Below are positions 9,520 through 18,229 of a stretch of 40,487 nucleotides of DNA, piece by piece. The stretch is from assembly GCA_015233375.1 (NCBI GenBank), contig JADFXW010000005.1, positions 541 through 41,027 of the forward strand. The letters are read 5' to 3'. Within the stretch, counting starts at the first letter, position 1, and each line of letters opens with the position of its first letter. The DNA comes from Candidatus Omnitrophota bacterium. Lineage in GTDB: Bacteria; Omnitrophota; Gorgyraeia; Zapsychrales; Fredricksoniimonadaceae. A program made the translations under genes and the position numbers. The notes below the pieces were generated by a model. That model was not told where the DNA came from. It made no database searches and saw only the letters and a program-made list of their open reading frames with translations.

Positions 9520-10284
9520 TTAATGTTCTGGATGATACATTTGACCTATAAAAACAGCTGATAACAACACAAAAATGTACGCTTGCAAAAAGACAATCAA
9601 AAGCTCAAGAAGCGATACTCCCACCGCTAAAACCAAGGATGGCAGGGCTATCCAGCCAAATAAGGCGATCATCCCAAGCAAGGACAAAACAAGCATATGA
9701 CCTGCCAGCATATTGGCAAAAAGTCGGATCATCAACGCAAAGGTCTTAATAAAAAGACTTATAAATTCCATCAAAAAGATAAAAGGCAAAATGATTACAG
9801 GAACACCCGCAGGCATAAAAGCCTTTAAAAAACCGCCTAAACCATTTTTTCGTATTGTATCCGCAGTCATGAAATAGAACGTCACCAGTGCTAATGGAGC
9901 CGTTACACTAATATTAGCAGTGGCTGAGGCAAACAAAGGAATCTGGCCCATTAAATTTAGACCAAGGATAAAAAAGAAAAAGGTGCATAATAAGGGTGTT
10001 AACCGCTGGCCCTCTTCTTCTCCTAAGGATGGGATTGCAATACCATCACGAACAAATTGGACCATGGCCTCAAGGCAATTGGTCAAACCCGTAGGAACAC
10101 GTTGCTCTCTTTTATAACAAACGCAAAAAATGACAACCAATAATAAAGCCCATATCACCAGCATCAAGCCATGCAAGGACAAAAAATGAGGCAAAAGAAC
10201 TGGCCCCATAAACGGCAGATGCCATTCATTGGAATTGGTCACATGATGCATGATATAGGAACTTAAATCAAATGATGGATTCAT
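9520..10284 (-). CDS. atpB: F-type ATP synthase a subunit
   Basis: A 254-residue polytopic Fo subunit with five or six hydrophobic helices. The essential arginine lies in RLFANMLAGHMLV, and the last helix LLELLIVFLQAYIFVLLSAVFIG contains the conserved Gln/Tyr region. It forms the two half-channels that pass protons to the c-ring. It starts three bases after the stop of the AtpI/AtpZ-like gene. Confidence 0.95.
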   Translation of the reverse strand: MNPSFDLSSYIMHHVTNSNEWHLPFMGPVLLPHFLSLHGLMLVIWALLLVVIFCVCYKREQRVPTGLTNCLEAMVQFVRDGIAIPSLGEEEGQRLTPLLCTFFFFILGLNLMGQIPLFASATANISVTAPLALVTFYFMTADTIRKNGLGGFLKAFMPAGVPVIILPFIFLMEFISLFIKTFALMIRLFANMLAGHMLVLSLLGMIALFGWIALPSLVLAVGVSLLELLIVFLQAYIFVLLSAVFIGQMYHPEH

Positions 10285-10287
10285 TAA

Positions 10288-10503
10288 TTATTTATACAAC
10301 CCTTTTTTTAAAACCTTCCAAACCTCATAAACACAGTACACAATGCCTAAAACAATCCCAATCATAGTCCAAAGAAAACGGGTATGGCACTTTTGATCTA
10401 ACCACCAACCCAGCATGGTCAAAAAAACAATACCACAACCCATGCTCCACAATATCGCAAAAAGAGAATAATCAGGCCTATCTTTTGGGGATTTTTCAGG
10501 CAT
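10288..10503 (-). CDS. AtpI/AtpZ-family ATP synthase accessory protein
   Basis: A 71-residue protein with two membrane helices (SLFAILWSMGCGIVFLTMLG and TMIGIVLGIVYCVYEVWK) separated by a short charged loop. Size and layout match the AtpZ-like group of Fo accessory proteins often encoded first in atp operons. Reported roles of relatives are c-ring assembly and Mg2+/Ca2+ handling; which applies here is unknown. It is the first gene after the operon promoter. I leave the symbol blank because AtpI and AtpZ cannot be separated by eye. Confidence 0.8.
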   Translation of the reverse strand: MPEKSPKDRPDYSLFAILWSMGCGIVFLTMLGWWLDQKCHTRFLWTMIGIVLGIVYCVYEVWKVLKKGLYK

Positions 10504-10516
10504 AAATTAAAAAAGA

Positions 10517-10545
10517 ACTATATCAAAAGTTTTGATGGTGATCAA
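10517..10545 (-). promoter_or_regulatory. Promoter of the ATP synthase operon
   Basis: On the minus strand, TTGATC (10545-10540), a 17-base spacer and TATAGT (10522-10517) precede the first atp gene. The start point would be about 7-8 bases before the ATG at 10503, so the leader is very short and no ribosome-binding site is seen. Between here and the antitoxin stop there are two small inverted repeats: CCTGCG/CGCAGG at 10562-10580 and AAATTTGT-TCGG-ACAAATTT at 10616-10635. Neither has a following T-run. Confidence 0.55.
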
Positions 10546-10668
10546 ATTTTAAATTTTAAATCCTGCGATAACTACGCAGGCCCTATATTAGAAGAAGCGG
10601 CGAAGAAGATTGTGCAAATTTGTTCGGACAAATTTTATGCTTGATTACCTTCTATTGGGTAGGTCTTT

Positions 10669-10971
10669 TTAAAGAACACCTGCTAATCCCTTATCTTCAA
10701 TGATGTGCAGTAGCTTTAAGGCCGTTCCTGAGGGCTTCTTATCGCCCTGTTCCCACTTCTGGACTGTGCGCACGCTGGTATTAATAAACCTGGCTAATGC
10801 TGCTTGGCTTAATTTTAGCTTCCTACGTAACCTGGAAATGGATTTAGGAGTATAGGGCTTTACTTCTAAAGCCAATGCTCTAACTTCTTTAAGGGTTATT
10901 TCATTAATTGAACCCAGCTTATAAAGATCCTCCATTGATTCTAAGACCATATTTTTAATACTGTTTTCCAT
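10669..10971 (-). CDS. HigA/NadS-like antitoxin with XRE-type helix-turn-helix
   Basis: A 100-residue protein with a C-terminal Cro/C1-type helix-turn-helix: LRRKLKLSQAALARFINTSV, then RTVQKWEQGDKKPSGTALKLL. The RTVQKWEQGxRxPSGxA signature is typical of antitoxins paired with HigB/RelE-like toxins. It should neutralise the upstream-encoded toxin and repress the shared promoter. It starts five bases after the toxin stop codon; this toxin-first order is that of hig modules. Confidence 0.85.
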   Translation of the reverse strand: MENSIKNMVLESMEDLYKLGSINEITLKEVRALALEVKPYTPKSISRLRRKLKLSQAALARFINTSVRTVQKWEQGDKKPSGTALKLLHIIEDKGLAGVL

Positions 10972-10976
10972 AGATC

Positions 10977-11354
10977 TTATTCTCCCGGTTTTAAAATCTT
11001 AAAAAATTTCTTTTGTTGAATACCTTGGGCTATTATCCCATCCGTTGAATCCTGATAACCGTCCGATAATTTATGGAGAAAATTAATTTCTGAACTGCTT
11101 AAATTACTTTGGTGACTTTTTTCGAACCCGTAACAAAAAATTAATTTTTTGCCCTTTTGATAAAACAATATCGTCCGTGTTCCTGCGCTTTTTCCTCGAC
11201 CAGCTAATGCAATGCGTTTTTTAAATAAATGATTCCCCAGATCAGCTTCAAATAACCCACTCTCAAATTCACTAACAGCATCTAAAAGAACGTTGTCTGT
11301 AATTCCGTGTTTTCTAGCCCAACGTGCAAAATATTTATTTTTTAAATAATTCAT
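10977..11354 (-). CDS. RelE/HigB-like toxin of a type II toxin-antitoxin pair
   Basis: A 125-residue protein (MNYLKNKYFARWARKHGI ...) with the family blocks FARWARKxGI, ESGLFEADLGNHLFKKRIA, GKSAGTRTILFY and FCYGFEKSH. These match the RelE-like group that is encoded ahead of an XRE antitoxin. Such toxins are usually ribosome-dependent mRNA endonucleases. The frame is open to an ATG-like start at 11390, but that codon lies upstream of the -10 box, so it cannot be in the main transcript; 11354 is the start. The AAAGGG ahead of the ATG is unusually close (two bases). Confidence 0.85.
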   Translation of the reverse strand: MNYLKNKYFARWARKHGITDNVLLDAVSEFESGLFEADLGNHLFKKRIALAGRGKSAGTRTILFYQKGKKLIFCYGFEKSHQSNLSSSEINFLHKLSDGYQDSTDGIIAQGIQQKKFFKILKPGE

Positions 11355-11377
11355 GGCCCTTTTAAATATCCATCGTG

Positions 11378-11406
11378 AGTATACCCCCAAGTACGATACA
11401 TGTCAA
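11378..11406 (-). promoter_or_regulatory. Promoter of the toxin-antitoxin operon
   Basis: TTGACA (11406-11401), 17 bases and TATACT (11383-11378): near-consensus. The predicted start is near 11371, giving a leader of about 17 bases to the toxin ATG. In hig-type modules the antitoxin binds its own promoter; the short palindrome ACATGT lies just downstream of the -35, but I see no convincing longer operator. Confidence 0.75.
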
Positions 11407-11415
11407 GCTGCTTTT

Positions 11416-12579
11416 CTAAACCCGCCAGCTAAAATAGGGCCATCGATGTTGGTTTTTGTGGCTGTCATATTCGATAAAACCATCGGCTTGGGCTAAGGAG
11501 GCAAAATCACCCAAACCTCCTACGACCACTAATTTACCAGCTAAAACAGGTAAGAATTGAGTCAAATCTGATTGGATGTTAATATTTTCAGCAACCTCAA
11601 CAAATTCCTGTTTCACATCAAGCCCACTGGCCTTCTTTAAAAATGGGACAATATATCGAAAAGCACAGATTTGCGCAGATACAGGATTTCCAGGCAGGGC
11701 AAAAACAGGTTTCCCTCTTTGGGCTGTCCCAAACCAAAAAGGCTTGCCTGGCCTTTGGGAAACCTTGTGAAAAAGCTTTTTTATCCCAACCTTTGCCAAA
11801 ACCTTAGGCACATAATCAAAAGCTCCCATGGACAAACCGCCACTTAATATCACCACATCAAATTTTCCTAAAACTTCCTTAATACAATTAAATATCACCT
11901 GCTCATTATCAGGAGCATGAAAAATCTGGACGTCCCCTAGTTTAGCTTGATGGAATAACGCCTGTAATGCATACGAATTAGACAACCTGGTTTGATATTG
12001 CTTGATAGGCTTACTGATATCGACCAACTCATCACCTGTGGCTATCATCGCTATTTTAGGTAACGCGCTGACCTTAAATGTTGATTTTCCGACAATGGCT
12101 GCGGTTGCGATATGTGGAGCCAAAAGCTGGCAACCGTGTTTTAACAAGACCTTTCCCCTTTTCCCATCAGCAGCTTGAAAACGGATATTCTGGTTCTTTT
12201 TAACAATCGTCCAATCCTTAATTTCAGCTATATTACCTTCTAGATCAATTTGATCAATGGGTATAACACAATGACACCCTTTAGGCAAAACAGCGCCTGT
12301 CATGACACGTAAACAATAAGAAGAATTCTTTAAAGGTTTGGCTGCTATTCCTGGCGGAACAATGGCTTGGACATTAAACTGCCTGATGCCTTTTTGCCAA
12401 GCCTCAAAACTAATGGCAATACCGTCTAAAAGGCACTTGTCAAAAGGCGGTTGGTCACGATCGCTTTTTATATCTTCACGCAAAACACGACCTACTGCTT
12501 TTGAAAGTTGAATCGATTCAACAGCCAAAGGCTTGGCATGAGATAAGATAATCCTGATTGCTTCTGATGGAGAAACCAT
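11416..12579 (-). CDS. moeA: Molybdopterin molybdenumtransferase
   Basis: A 387-residue MoeA, slightly shorter than the usual 400. Visible family blocks: DRDQPPFDKCLLDGIAI, MTGAVLPKGCHCVIPID, IATGDELV, SGGLSMGAFDYVPKVL (MPT-binding domain), PGKPFWFG and FALPGNPVSAQICAF. It inserts molybdate into adenylated molybdopterin in the last step of molybdenum cofactor synthesis. MPxFDxSxxDG is usual at the front; here it reads PPFDKCLLDG. No other cofactor gene is nearby in this window. The ATG has no clear ribosome-binding site. Confidence 0.93.
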   Translation of the reverse strand: MVSPSEAIRIILSHAKPLAVESIQLSKAVGRVLREDIKSDRDQPPFDKCLLDGIAISFEAWQKGIRQFNVQAIVPPGIAAKPLKNSSYCLRVMTGAVLPKGCHCVIPIDQIDLEGNIAEIKDWTIVKKNQNIRFQAADGKRGKVLLKHGCQLLAPHIATAAIVGKSTFKVSALPKIAMIATGDELVDISKPIKQYQTRLSNSYALQALFHQAKLGDVQIFHAPDNEQVIFNCIKEVLGKFDVVILSGGLSMGAFDYVPKVLAKVGIKKLFHKVSQRPGKPFWFGTAQRGKPVFALPGNPVSAQICAFRYIVPFLKKASGLDVKQEFVEVAENINIQSDLTQFLPVLAGKLVVVGGLGDFASLAQADGFIEYDSHKNQHRWPYFSWRV

Positions 12580-12625
12580 AGACTTTATTATCTCACAGAT
12601 TTACAAGATAGCAAGTAAGTTGACG

Positions 12626-12696
12626 AACGGACCTGGAACTAAAATGGGGACAGGCCAATTTTTTTGTCCTGTCCCCATTTTAGTTCCAGGTCCGTT
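12626..12696. repeat. Perfect 29-bp inverted repeat with GGGGACAGG core
   Basis: Left arm 12626-12654 (begins AACGGACCTGGAACTAAAAT, ends GGGGACAGG) and right arm 12668-12696 are exact complements over 29 bases, with a 13-base T-rich loop. The element directly abuts the stop codon of the TPR gene (12697). On the minus strand it stands between the TPR gene and moeA and could act as a terminator or mRNA stabiliser. The GGGGACAGG core is shared with an element inside the pyruvate kinase gene at 29194-29229. Confidence 0.88.
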
Positions 12697-13611
12697 CTAG
12701 AAAAAACGAGGGTTGATAGAACGATCGTAAGGAAAACGAGGGTTATTCTGGCGATGAAGCATTAAAGAGACTTCTAGTAAATTCTGGGCCTCTTTGAGAC
12801 GCCCCATAGTTTTATAAATATTCGCCATATAGTAATAAACTTCAGGATTATTCTTCTCAATCAATAAACTTTTTTGAAAAAACTGCTCTGCCTGTGCTAA
12901 TTGCCCTTCTTCAAGAAGCCCAACCCCTAAATAAAGATATAAAGCATCTTTACAGGGCAACCCTCGGCCTAAAGCTGAATTGGCAAGAATGATCATTTTG
13001 TCATACTGTTTTAAATGATTTAAGGTTGATAATAATAAAATATAAGATTTTTCCAGGGCATTTTCCAACTGTTGGCCATAGGTATATTTAAAGTAAGGAC
13101 TTGCAGAAACCTGTCTGTAAATAATTGAAGTCTGCACTAAAAAAGCTGTTAACTTGGGATTTGCCCCAATAGCTTTAAATAAATATTGAGCGGACTCAGT
13201 CCACATGCCTTTTTTATAATAGATAACGCCTAAATTATAGTCAGGCCAAAACACATCCTGCCCGCCAAGCTGGGCAACATCTTTGTATAATTTAATGGCC
13301 CTTGCCTCATCACCCACATAATAACTGACATACCCAAGAAACTGTTTAGCAATCATATCATCTGGCACGTATTGCAAGATAAGCTCAAAATAATCCTTAT
13401 ATCCTTGCCATGACACCTTTTCATCTTTCGCCATTAAACCTTTTTCAAACAAAATTAACTGTGAAAAATCCCGGGCAGCAGAATTGAGGCGTCTTACCTT
13501 AATACGCTCATCAAGCGTCTTTAGATCTAAGCAGGTCAGACAAAAAATAAATATCACCAAGTAGATGACAGCAACCCTGCTAAAAAACCATTTAATTTGT
13601 TGGATAATCAT
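12697..13611 (-). CDS. TPR-repeat protein with an N-terminal membrane anchor
   Basis: A 304-residue protein with one N-terminal hydrophobic helix (VAVIYLVIFIFCLTCLDL, about residues 13-30) and a soluble part made of helical tetratricopeptide-like repeats. Clear units: DVFWPDYNLGVIYYKKGMW, LYLYLGVGLLEEGQLAQAEQ and EVYYYMANIYKTMGRLKEAQ. TPR arrays bind partner proteins, and none can be named. It follows the YfhO-like membrane protein in the same direction. The gene ends exactly at a perfect palindrome. No ribosome-binding site is visible at the ATG. Confidence 0.75.
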   Translation of the reverse strand: MIIQQIKWFFSRVAVIYLVIFIFCLTCLDLKTLDERIKVRRLNSAARDFSQLILFEKGLMAKDEKVSWQGYKDYFELILQYVPDDMIAKQFLGYVSYYVGDEARAIKLYKDVAQLGGQDVFWPDYNLGVIYYKKGMWTESAQYLFKAIGANPKLTAFLVQTSIIYRQVSASPYFKYTYGQQLENALEKSYILLLSTLNHLKQYDKMIILANSALGRGLPCKDALYLYLGVGLLEEGQLAQAEQFFQKSLLIEKNNPEVYYYMANIYKTMGRLKEAQNLLEVSLMLHRQNNPRFPYDRSINPRFF

Positions 13612-13629
13612 ATTATTTCAAATTTTATT

Positions 13630-13728
13630 CGGGCGGACACAAGGTGTGCCCCAACGACCATAAGAAGCGTCCTGCTTATTATGAACTCCCCCTAACCCCC
13701 TCTTTAATCGCTTCGCAAAGAGGGGGGG
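13630..13728. repeat. Two repeat remnants: GGACACAAGGT relic and GAACTCCCCCTA copy C
   Basis: 13630-13652 (CGGGCGGACACAAGGTGTGC) resembles one arm of the palindrome at 3439-3498. 13683-13728 is a full GAACTCCCCCTA hairpin with the ATCGCTTC loop, nearly identical to copy B at 3829. Together they fill the spacer between the TPR gene and the YfhO-like gene. Confidence 0.75.
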
Positions 13729-13750
13729 ACATCTTGAACACGCATGATAA

Positions 13751-15868
13751 TTAACGATAAATTATAAAAAGGGCCACCAAACCTATTAATACCCCAAAAA
13801 ACAAAATTATTAAAGAATAATGAAAAAAATAGCGGCCAAAAGATCCAAAACGCAACACCACCTTTGATTCACCTGCGGGGACCCATAAACCCTTAAATGA
13901 ACCATTAGCCCTAAACAAATGGACTTCTTGGCCATTCACAAAAGCATGCCAATGGCTATGATAATTATCATTAATGACTAAAAACTCCTTATGAGACAAA
14001 TGCGTTTTTAAAATCCAGGTGTTTGAGTCGTGCTTCAAAACCGTCAATTCACCTAACGCCACAGGGTCAAAATCCGCGTTAAAGCTACGGGCCATATCAC
14101 CATGCATATTGTTCTGGATTCCCGCTTTCGCGGGAATGACAATATAAGAGGTATCCGCCCTTGGAACAAAGGCCAGATTAGCATGGGCTTTCATCGCATT
14201 TTGCAAATCAGTATAAAAATTGGGTGTTTCATCGTAAGGCTTCAGAATGTCATAAAAAATAAAGAGGTGTTGGCAATAACCATCAAACACCTCTGGATCA
14301 ATGTGATTAACCAGGTCCCCAAACCAATGGGAAGCATAATACAAATCAATTTTGTGTTTTCCTGTCACTTGATGAGTGTCCTCATAATGGGCAATAAATT
14401 TTTCTAATTGGAACAATTGTTTCTGTAAACTACTGTACACAGGAATTGACTGAATAAAAACAGCCAATAAAACCAACAAAAAACCAAGAAAACAGGAAAT
14501 CTTACGGTCATACAAAATCAATACTATAAAATAAATCAAACTCAATATAACAGCTAACCAATCAGTCCATAAAAGTCCTTGATGCGTTAATAAAAATAAA
14601 ACAAAAATCACATGAGCTGCAATGATAAAAAATAACCATTTTATTTTATGACCAGAAACCTCGATACACGAAAACAGGGATTTTAAAGCAGTCATGGCTA
14701 ATAATAAACCTGCGGGCAGTATTCCTAACCAAAAGAAATAATAAATGTTCCTGATAAATTTAAAACCCATGAGGTGTTCATACAAGAAGCGATGAAGACC
14801 TGAAGCTGTTGTAACCGTTACTAAAAAAAGCGCGAGAATATTAAACAACAAAAAGAAAATTAATTTGTTAACCCGTGCTGGTATAGTAACAAGTAAAATC
14901 AAGAAAAAGATAAACGGCAGGTAAATATCTCCCATGTCTAAATGAGCATGATCCGCAAAAAGTCGATCAAAGAAGCCATGGCTTATAAAATCTCCGCTTT
15001 TCACATGCTCCATGCTCACCGTCACTTCTGAAGCAGTTTTTGCCCCAGCATGCCGGTTTGGAAGAACAAATTCCCCAGCTTTCGAATCTTTATAAAAAAG
15101 AGCGCCAGGAACACATGCGGCTAATAAAAAAAACACACAAAACACGGAAAAAATTTTATTAATTTTAACAAAAGCCAGGCTGCCTTGCATAAACCCAACG
15201 AATTCTTTCCCATAAAACACCAAAACCGCCAAGATAAAAACAGTCAAAATCGTTATAAAGAAAAACGGGATATAGGTTGTGACCAACAACCCCAAGCATA
15301 AACACATCCCTAAAAAATGCCCCTTTTGAAAACGTTGAGCAAAACATAATAAAAAATAAAAAAACCAGACCACAGGAACAAAAATAATAATAATATAATT
15401 ATAAAAAATTTCCGTCGACCAAGAGGAATAAAGAAAAAGAAGATACGCTAAAAAGGCGCAAAAATGATCTTTTAAAAGAAGACGGGTTATCAAATACAAC
15501 GACCACCCTGCTAGAAAATAATAAAAACCTAGAAATATCAAATAGGCAAAAGAGCCGGGTAACCCAAACCCTTTTAAAATTAGTATTAGAATAAAAAATG
15601 GATTAACATCGCCCATCCTTCTTAAAAAGAAATCATTGGACGCCCCGTTAAACCAGGTCGGGTCCCATAATGGATAAACCCCACGACTTAAATTATCAGC
15701 ATAAAAACAAATATGGTTCGCGTAAGAGATAGCATCTTCATATAAAAGCAGGCGACCTGTAAAAAAATGCCAAAAACAAATCACCCATAAAATAAAGGGG
15801 AAAGATAAATAAAAAAATTCGTATCTGGAGGTGTGAGAGGAAAATTTATCAAGGAATGACTTAAACAT
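13751..15868 (-). CDS. YfhO-like polytopic membrane protein with in-frame repeat insertion
   Basis: A 705-residue protein with a dozen or more hydrophobic helices, then a soluble segment (about residues 490-670) and a final helix (SLIILFFGVLIGLVALFIIY). The C-terminal block NDNYHSHWHAFVNGQEVHLF, then RANGSFKGLWVPAGESKVVL, is characteristic of the YfhO family, predicted GT-C-fold membrane proteins linked to transfer of sugars from lipid carriers. The early Asp-containing loop YEDAISYANH fits the catalytic loop of that fold. Around residues 577-585 the peptide VIPAKAGIQ is encoded by a dispersed palindrome (14114-14140). Whether the product is active is unknown. Confidence 0.75.
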   Translation of the reverse strand: MFKSFLDKFSSHTSRYEFFYLSFPFILWVICFWHFFTGRLLLYEDAISYANHICFYADNLSRGVYPLWDPTWFNGASNDFFLRRMGDVNPFFILILILKGFGLPGSFAYLIFLGFYYFLAGWSLYLITRLLLKDHFCAFLAYLLFLYSSWSTEIFYNYIIIIFVPVVWFFYFLLCFAQRFQKGHFLGMCLCLGLLVTTYIPFFFITILTVFILAVLVFYGKEFVGFMQGSLAFVKINKIFSVFCVFFLLAACVPGALFYKDSKAGEFVLPNRHAGAKTASEVTVSMEHVKSGDFISHGFFDRLFADHAHLDMGDIYLPFIFFLILLVTIPARVNKLIFFLLFNILALFLVTVTTASGLHRFLYEHLMGFKFIRNIYYFFWLGILPAGLLLAMTALKSLFSCIEVSGHKIKWLFFIIAAHVIFVLFLLTHQGLLWTDWLAVILSLIYFIVLILYDRKISCFLGFLLVLLAVFIQSIPVYSSLQKQLFQLEKFIAHYEDTHQVTGKHKIDLYYASHWFGDLVNHIDPEVFDGYCQHLFIFYDILKPYDETPNFYTDLQNAMKAHANLAFVPRADTSYIVIPAKAGIQNNMHGDMARSFNADFDPVALGELTVLKHDSNTWILKTHLSHKEFLVINDNYHSHWHAFVNGQEVHLFRANGSFKGLWVPAGESKVVLRFGSFGRYFFHYSLIILFFGVLIGLVALFIIYR
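14114..14140. repeat. ATTCCCGC-TTTC-GCGGGAAT palindrome inside the YfhO-like gene
   Basis: Arms ATTCCCGC (14118-14125) and GCGGGAAT (14130-14137). This is the widely dispersed repeat that reads VIPAKAGIQ in one frame in many unrelated bacteria. Here it lies in frame within a coding region, in a loop between TSYI and NNMHGDMARSF. Confidence 0.85.
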
Positions 15869-15904
15869 AGTATTTTATAGCAAGGTTTATAGACATCTTA
15901 AAAA

Positions 15905-15940
15905 GAACTCCCCCTACCCCCTCTTTAAAAAAAGAGGGGG
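15905..15940. repeat. GAACTCCCCCTA hairpin repeat, copy D
   Basis: The CCCCCTCTTT/AAAGAGGGGG hairpin lies between the TrmH-family gene and the YfhO-like gene. It is closest to copy A (2739), with a poly-A loop. It could weakly terminate the trmH transcript, but a clean T-run is missing on the minus strand. Confidence 0.85.
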
Positions 15941-15972
15941 AAAAATTGCCCATGATTTAAATTTAAAAAAAA

Positions 15973-16494
15973 TCATAAAAATTTGCTGCGTATTTGGTAG
16001 ACGGCAATGCCAAAAGCAACAGCCACATTTAATGAATTCTTAATCCCATCCATATCAATTTCAATAGCCGCGTTGGCCCATTTGGCTAAAGAATCAGATA
16101 TCCCTTCAACCTCATTGCCAACCACCAAACATACAGGAAACTTAGGGGTAAAGGCATCATAACTCACCGCGCCTTGCATCTGCTCCAAAAGAACAATTTG
16201 ATACCCTTGAGTTTTTAATTCTTGGACCAAACTAACCGGGTCTTCTCTATATTCCCATGGGACATGATTTTCAGCGCCTAACGCGGTCTTTGCAATACCA
16301 CCTTGTGGAGGATAACCTGTAATACCGCAAAGCCAGACCTTTTGAATCCCTGCCCCATCCGCAGTCCTGAACATATTACCCACATTATGAAGACTGCGGA
16401 TATTATTTAAAAGAACACATAAAGGAAGCCTGCGATTCTTGACGCGTTGAACCTGCCGGGCAATGATTTCCTCATGGGAAAGCTTTCGAATCAT
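15973..16494 (-). CDS. TrmH/SpoU-family RNA 2'-O-methyltransferase
   Basis: A 173-residue SPOUT methyltransferase. All three family motifs are present: NIRSLHNVGNMFRTAD (motif 1), VVGNEVEGIS (motif 2) and IEIDMDGIKNSLNVAVAFGI (motif 3). The family transfers methyl from SAM to ribose 2'-OH in tRNA or rRNA; the target nucleotide cannot be read from the sequence. It lacks the N-terminal RNA-binding domain found in longer TrmH/RlmB members. The start at 16494 overlaps the stop of the M3 peptidase gene (ATGA), so the two are translationally coupled; a start five codons upstream is less likely. Confidence 0.9.
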   Translation of the reverse strand: MIRKLSHEEIIARQVQRVKNRRLPLCVLLNNIRSLHNVGNMFRTADGAGIQKVWLCGITGYPPQGGIAKTALGAENHVPWEYREDPVSLVQELKTQGYQIVLLEQMQGAVSYDAFTPKFPVCLVVGNEVEGISDSLAKWANAAIEIDMDGIKNSLNVAVAFGIAVYQIRSKFL

Positions 16495-18209
16495 GAAAGC
16501 TTCTCCCATTCACGAGTGACCTCTTCAACCAATGGTTTGATAATACCCTCTGAAAAATCAAACGAAATCCCGCTCGTAGTAAATAACTCTCTCAATGGTC
16601 TTGAACCGCCTAAAGCCAATCCCCTTTTATAATTTTCTAAAGCTTCTTTAAGATTGCGGCGTGCATGAAGCCATACCTGCAATGCACCTAACTGGGCAAT
16701 CCCGTATTCAATATAGTAGAATGGTACCTCAAAAATATGCAATTGCCTATGCCATAAATAACTTTTTATTTCTGACAAGCCATCCCAATCGATAAATTGA
16801 CCACCAAACTTGTCAAACAAACCATTCCAGGCCAAGGAACGCTCTTGATGAGAATGGTTTGGGTGTTCGTAAAGCCAATGTTGAAACGCGTCAATATTAG
16901 CCACCCACGCTAAAACCTGAATAATCCCTTCCAGATGTTCCCGGTTAGATCTTCTCACATCTTCTGGATCATAAAATTCACTTAAATAATCACTTCCTAA
17001 AAGTTCCATGGACATGGACGCCACTTCACAAAACTCCATCGGTGCATGACGGTAATCAACCATTGGGTCTGACGCACAAGCCATCGCATGAAAGGCATGA
17101 CCTGACTCATGTAATAAGGTGCGGACATCATCATCCACACCCACCGCATTCATAAAAATAAAAGGTTTTCTGGACTCATCCAGGGTGTTTTGGTATCCGC
17201 CAGGCGCCTTGCCCTTACGGTTTTCTAAATCTAAAAGCCCTAAACTATCCATTTCTTGAAATTGACGATTGAATTCAATATCCAATTTGTTAAAGATAGC
17301 GCCTGTGGATTGAATTAATTTCCTGGTGTCTTTAAAAGGTGAAAGGGGCTTTTTGCCTAATGGATCACAAGATGTGTCCCAAGGACGGAGTGATTTTAAT
17401 TTCATCTGTTGGCGCCTTGTATTCAAAATCTTTCCATTTAAAGGGACAATCCACTTTTCTATTGTCTGATGATATTTATGGCAATCTTCAGGGGTGTAAT
17501 CAAACCGATGATACGCTTTAAATTGATAATCAATAAAACTTTTATAACCTGCATTTTGGGCTATGGTATTTCGAAGATTAAAAAGCTTATCAAAAATTTC
17601 TTCAAATTTATCCTTATCTTGAAGGCGGCGCTGGGCTGAGGCTTGCCAGGCTCTTTGGCGCAAGGCGGAATCTGTTTCCTGCAAATATTTAGCCATCTGA
17701 GGCAAGGTCTGTTGGCGGCCTTCAAACATGACCGTCATGGCCCCTGAGAGTGTTTGATATTCCTGGGCCAATAAATCAACCTGTGTTTGCAAGGGCACAT
17801 TTTGTTCACAAAAAAGTTTTATGTCCTGTGAAATATCACGCTCATACACCTCATAGCGTTTTTTGTCTAAACCAAAAGACTTTTGGGCCTTCAGGTATTT
17901 ATGGTTTAACCGGTCGTTGATAGGCTTGACTGCTGGCGGAACTGTTTGTATAAAACGCGCATAAGCCTCTGTTCTTTGGGCATCATCTGTTTGGCAGGTC
18001 ATGCGGATATAAAGGATGGAACCTGCTTGAGACAAGCTCGCATCCAATTCAGAACGGTCCATGAGCCAACGTTCTAAGTCTTGGGCTGATTCTATATTCC
18101 TGGCCTCTAATTGTTGATAAAGGCTTTTGACCAGCTGAACATCAGTTAAATCAACCCCTTCTGGAACAAAGGATCGTTTTTGATAATAAGGTAATTGGTC
18201 TAAATCCAT
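16491..18209 (-). CDS. M3-family oligoendopeptidase (PepF-like)
   Basis: A 572-residue zinc metallopeptidase with the HExxH motif HESGH (His367, Glu368, His371) in TLLHESGHAFHAMAC; the third ligand is expected in the following MEFCEVASMSMELL (E in FCEVAS). M3 enzymes are cytoplasmic and degrade oligopeptides. Length is near that of PepF (about 600). The ATG at 18209 has an AAAGG site six bases upstream and is preferred to a TTG at 18236, which sits in the rpmB promoter. It is divergent from rpmB, and a TATAAT at 18255-18250 could be its -10, with no good -35. Confidence 0.9.
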   Translation of the reverse strand: MDLDQLPYYQKRSFVPEGVDLTDVQLVKSLYQQLEARNIESAQDLERWLMDRSELDASLSQAGSILYIRMTCQTDDAQRTEAYARFIQTVPPAVKPINDRLNHKYLKAQKSFGLDKKRYEVYERDISQDIKLFCEQNVPLQTQVDLLAQEYQTLSGAMTVMFEGRQQTLPQMAKYLQETDSALRQRAWQASAQRRLQDKDKFEEIFDKLFNLRNTIAQNAGYKSFIDYQFKAYHRFDYTPEDCHKYHQTIEKWIVPLNGKILNTRRQQMKLKSLRPWDTSCDPLGKKPLSPFKDTRKLIQSTGAIFNKLDIEFNRQFQEMDSLGLLDLENRKGKAPGGYQNTLDESRKPFIFMNAVGVDDDVRTLLHESGHAFHAMACASDPMVDYRHAPMEFCEVASMSMELLGSDYLSEFYDPEDVRRSNREHLEGIIQVLAWVANIDAFQHWLYEHPNHSHQERSLAWNGLFDKFGGQFIDWDGLSEIKSYLWHRQLHIFEVPFYYIEYGIAQLGALQVWLHARRNLKEALENYKRGLALGGSRPLRELFTTSGISFDFSEGIIKPLVEEVTREWEKLS

Positions 18210-18229
18210 AACAACCTTTCTAAAAACGC

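Noticed and set aside
11355-11390. Longer toxin start upstream of 11354
   Set aside because: That codon lies upstream of the -10 box of a near-consensus promoter, so it would not be in the main transcript.
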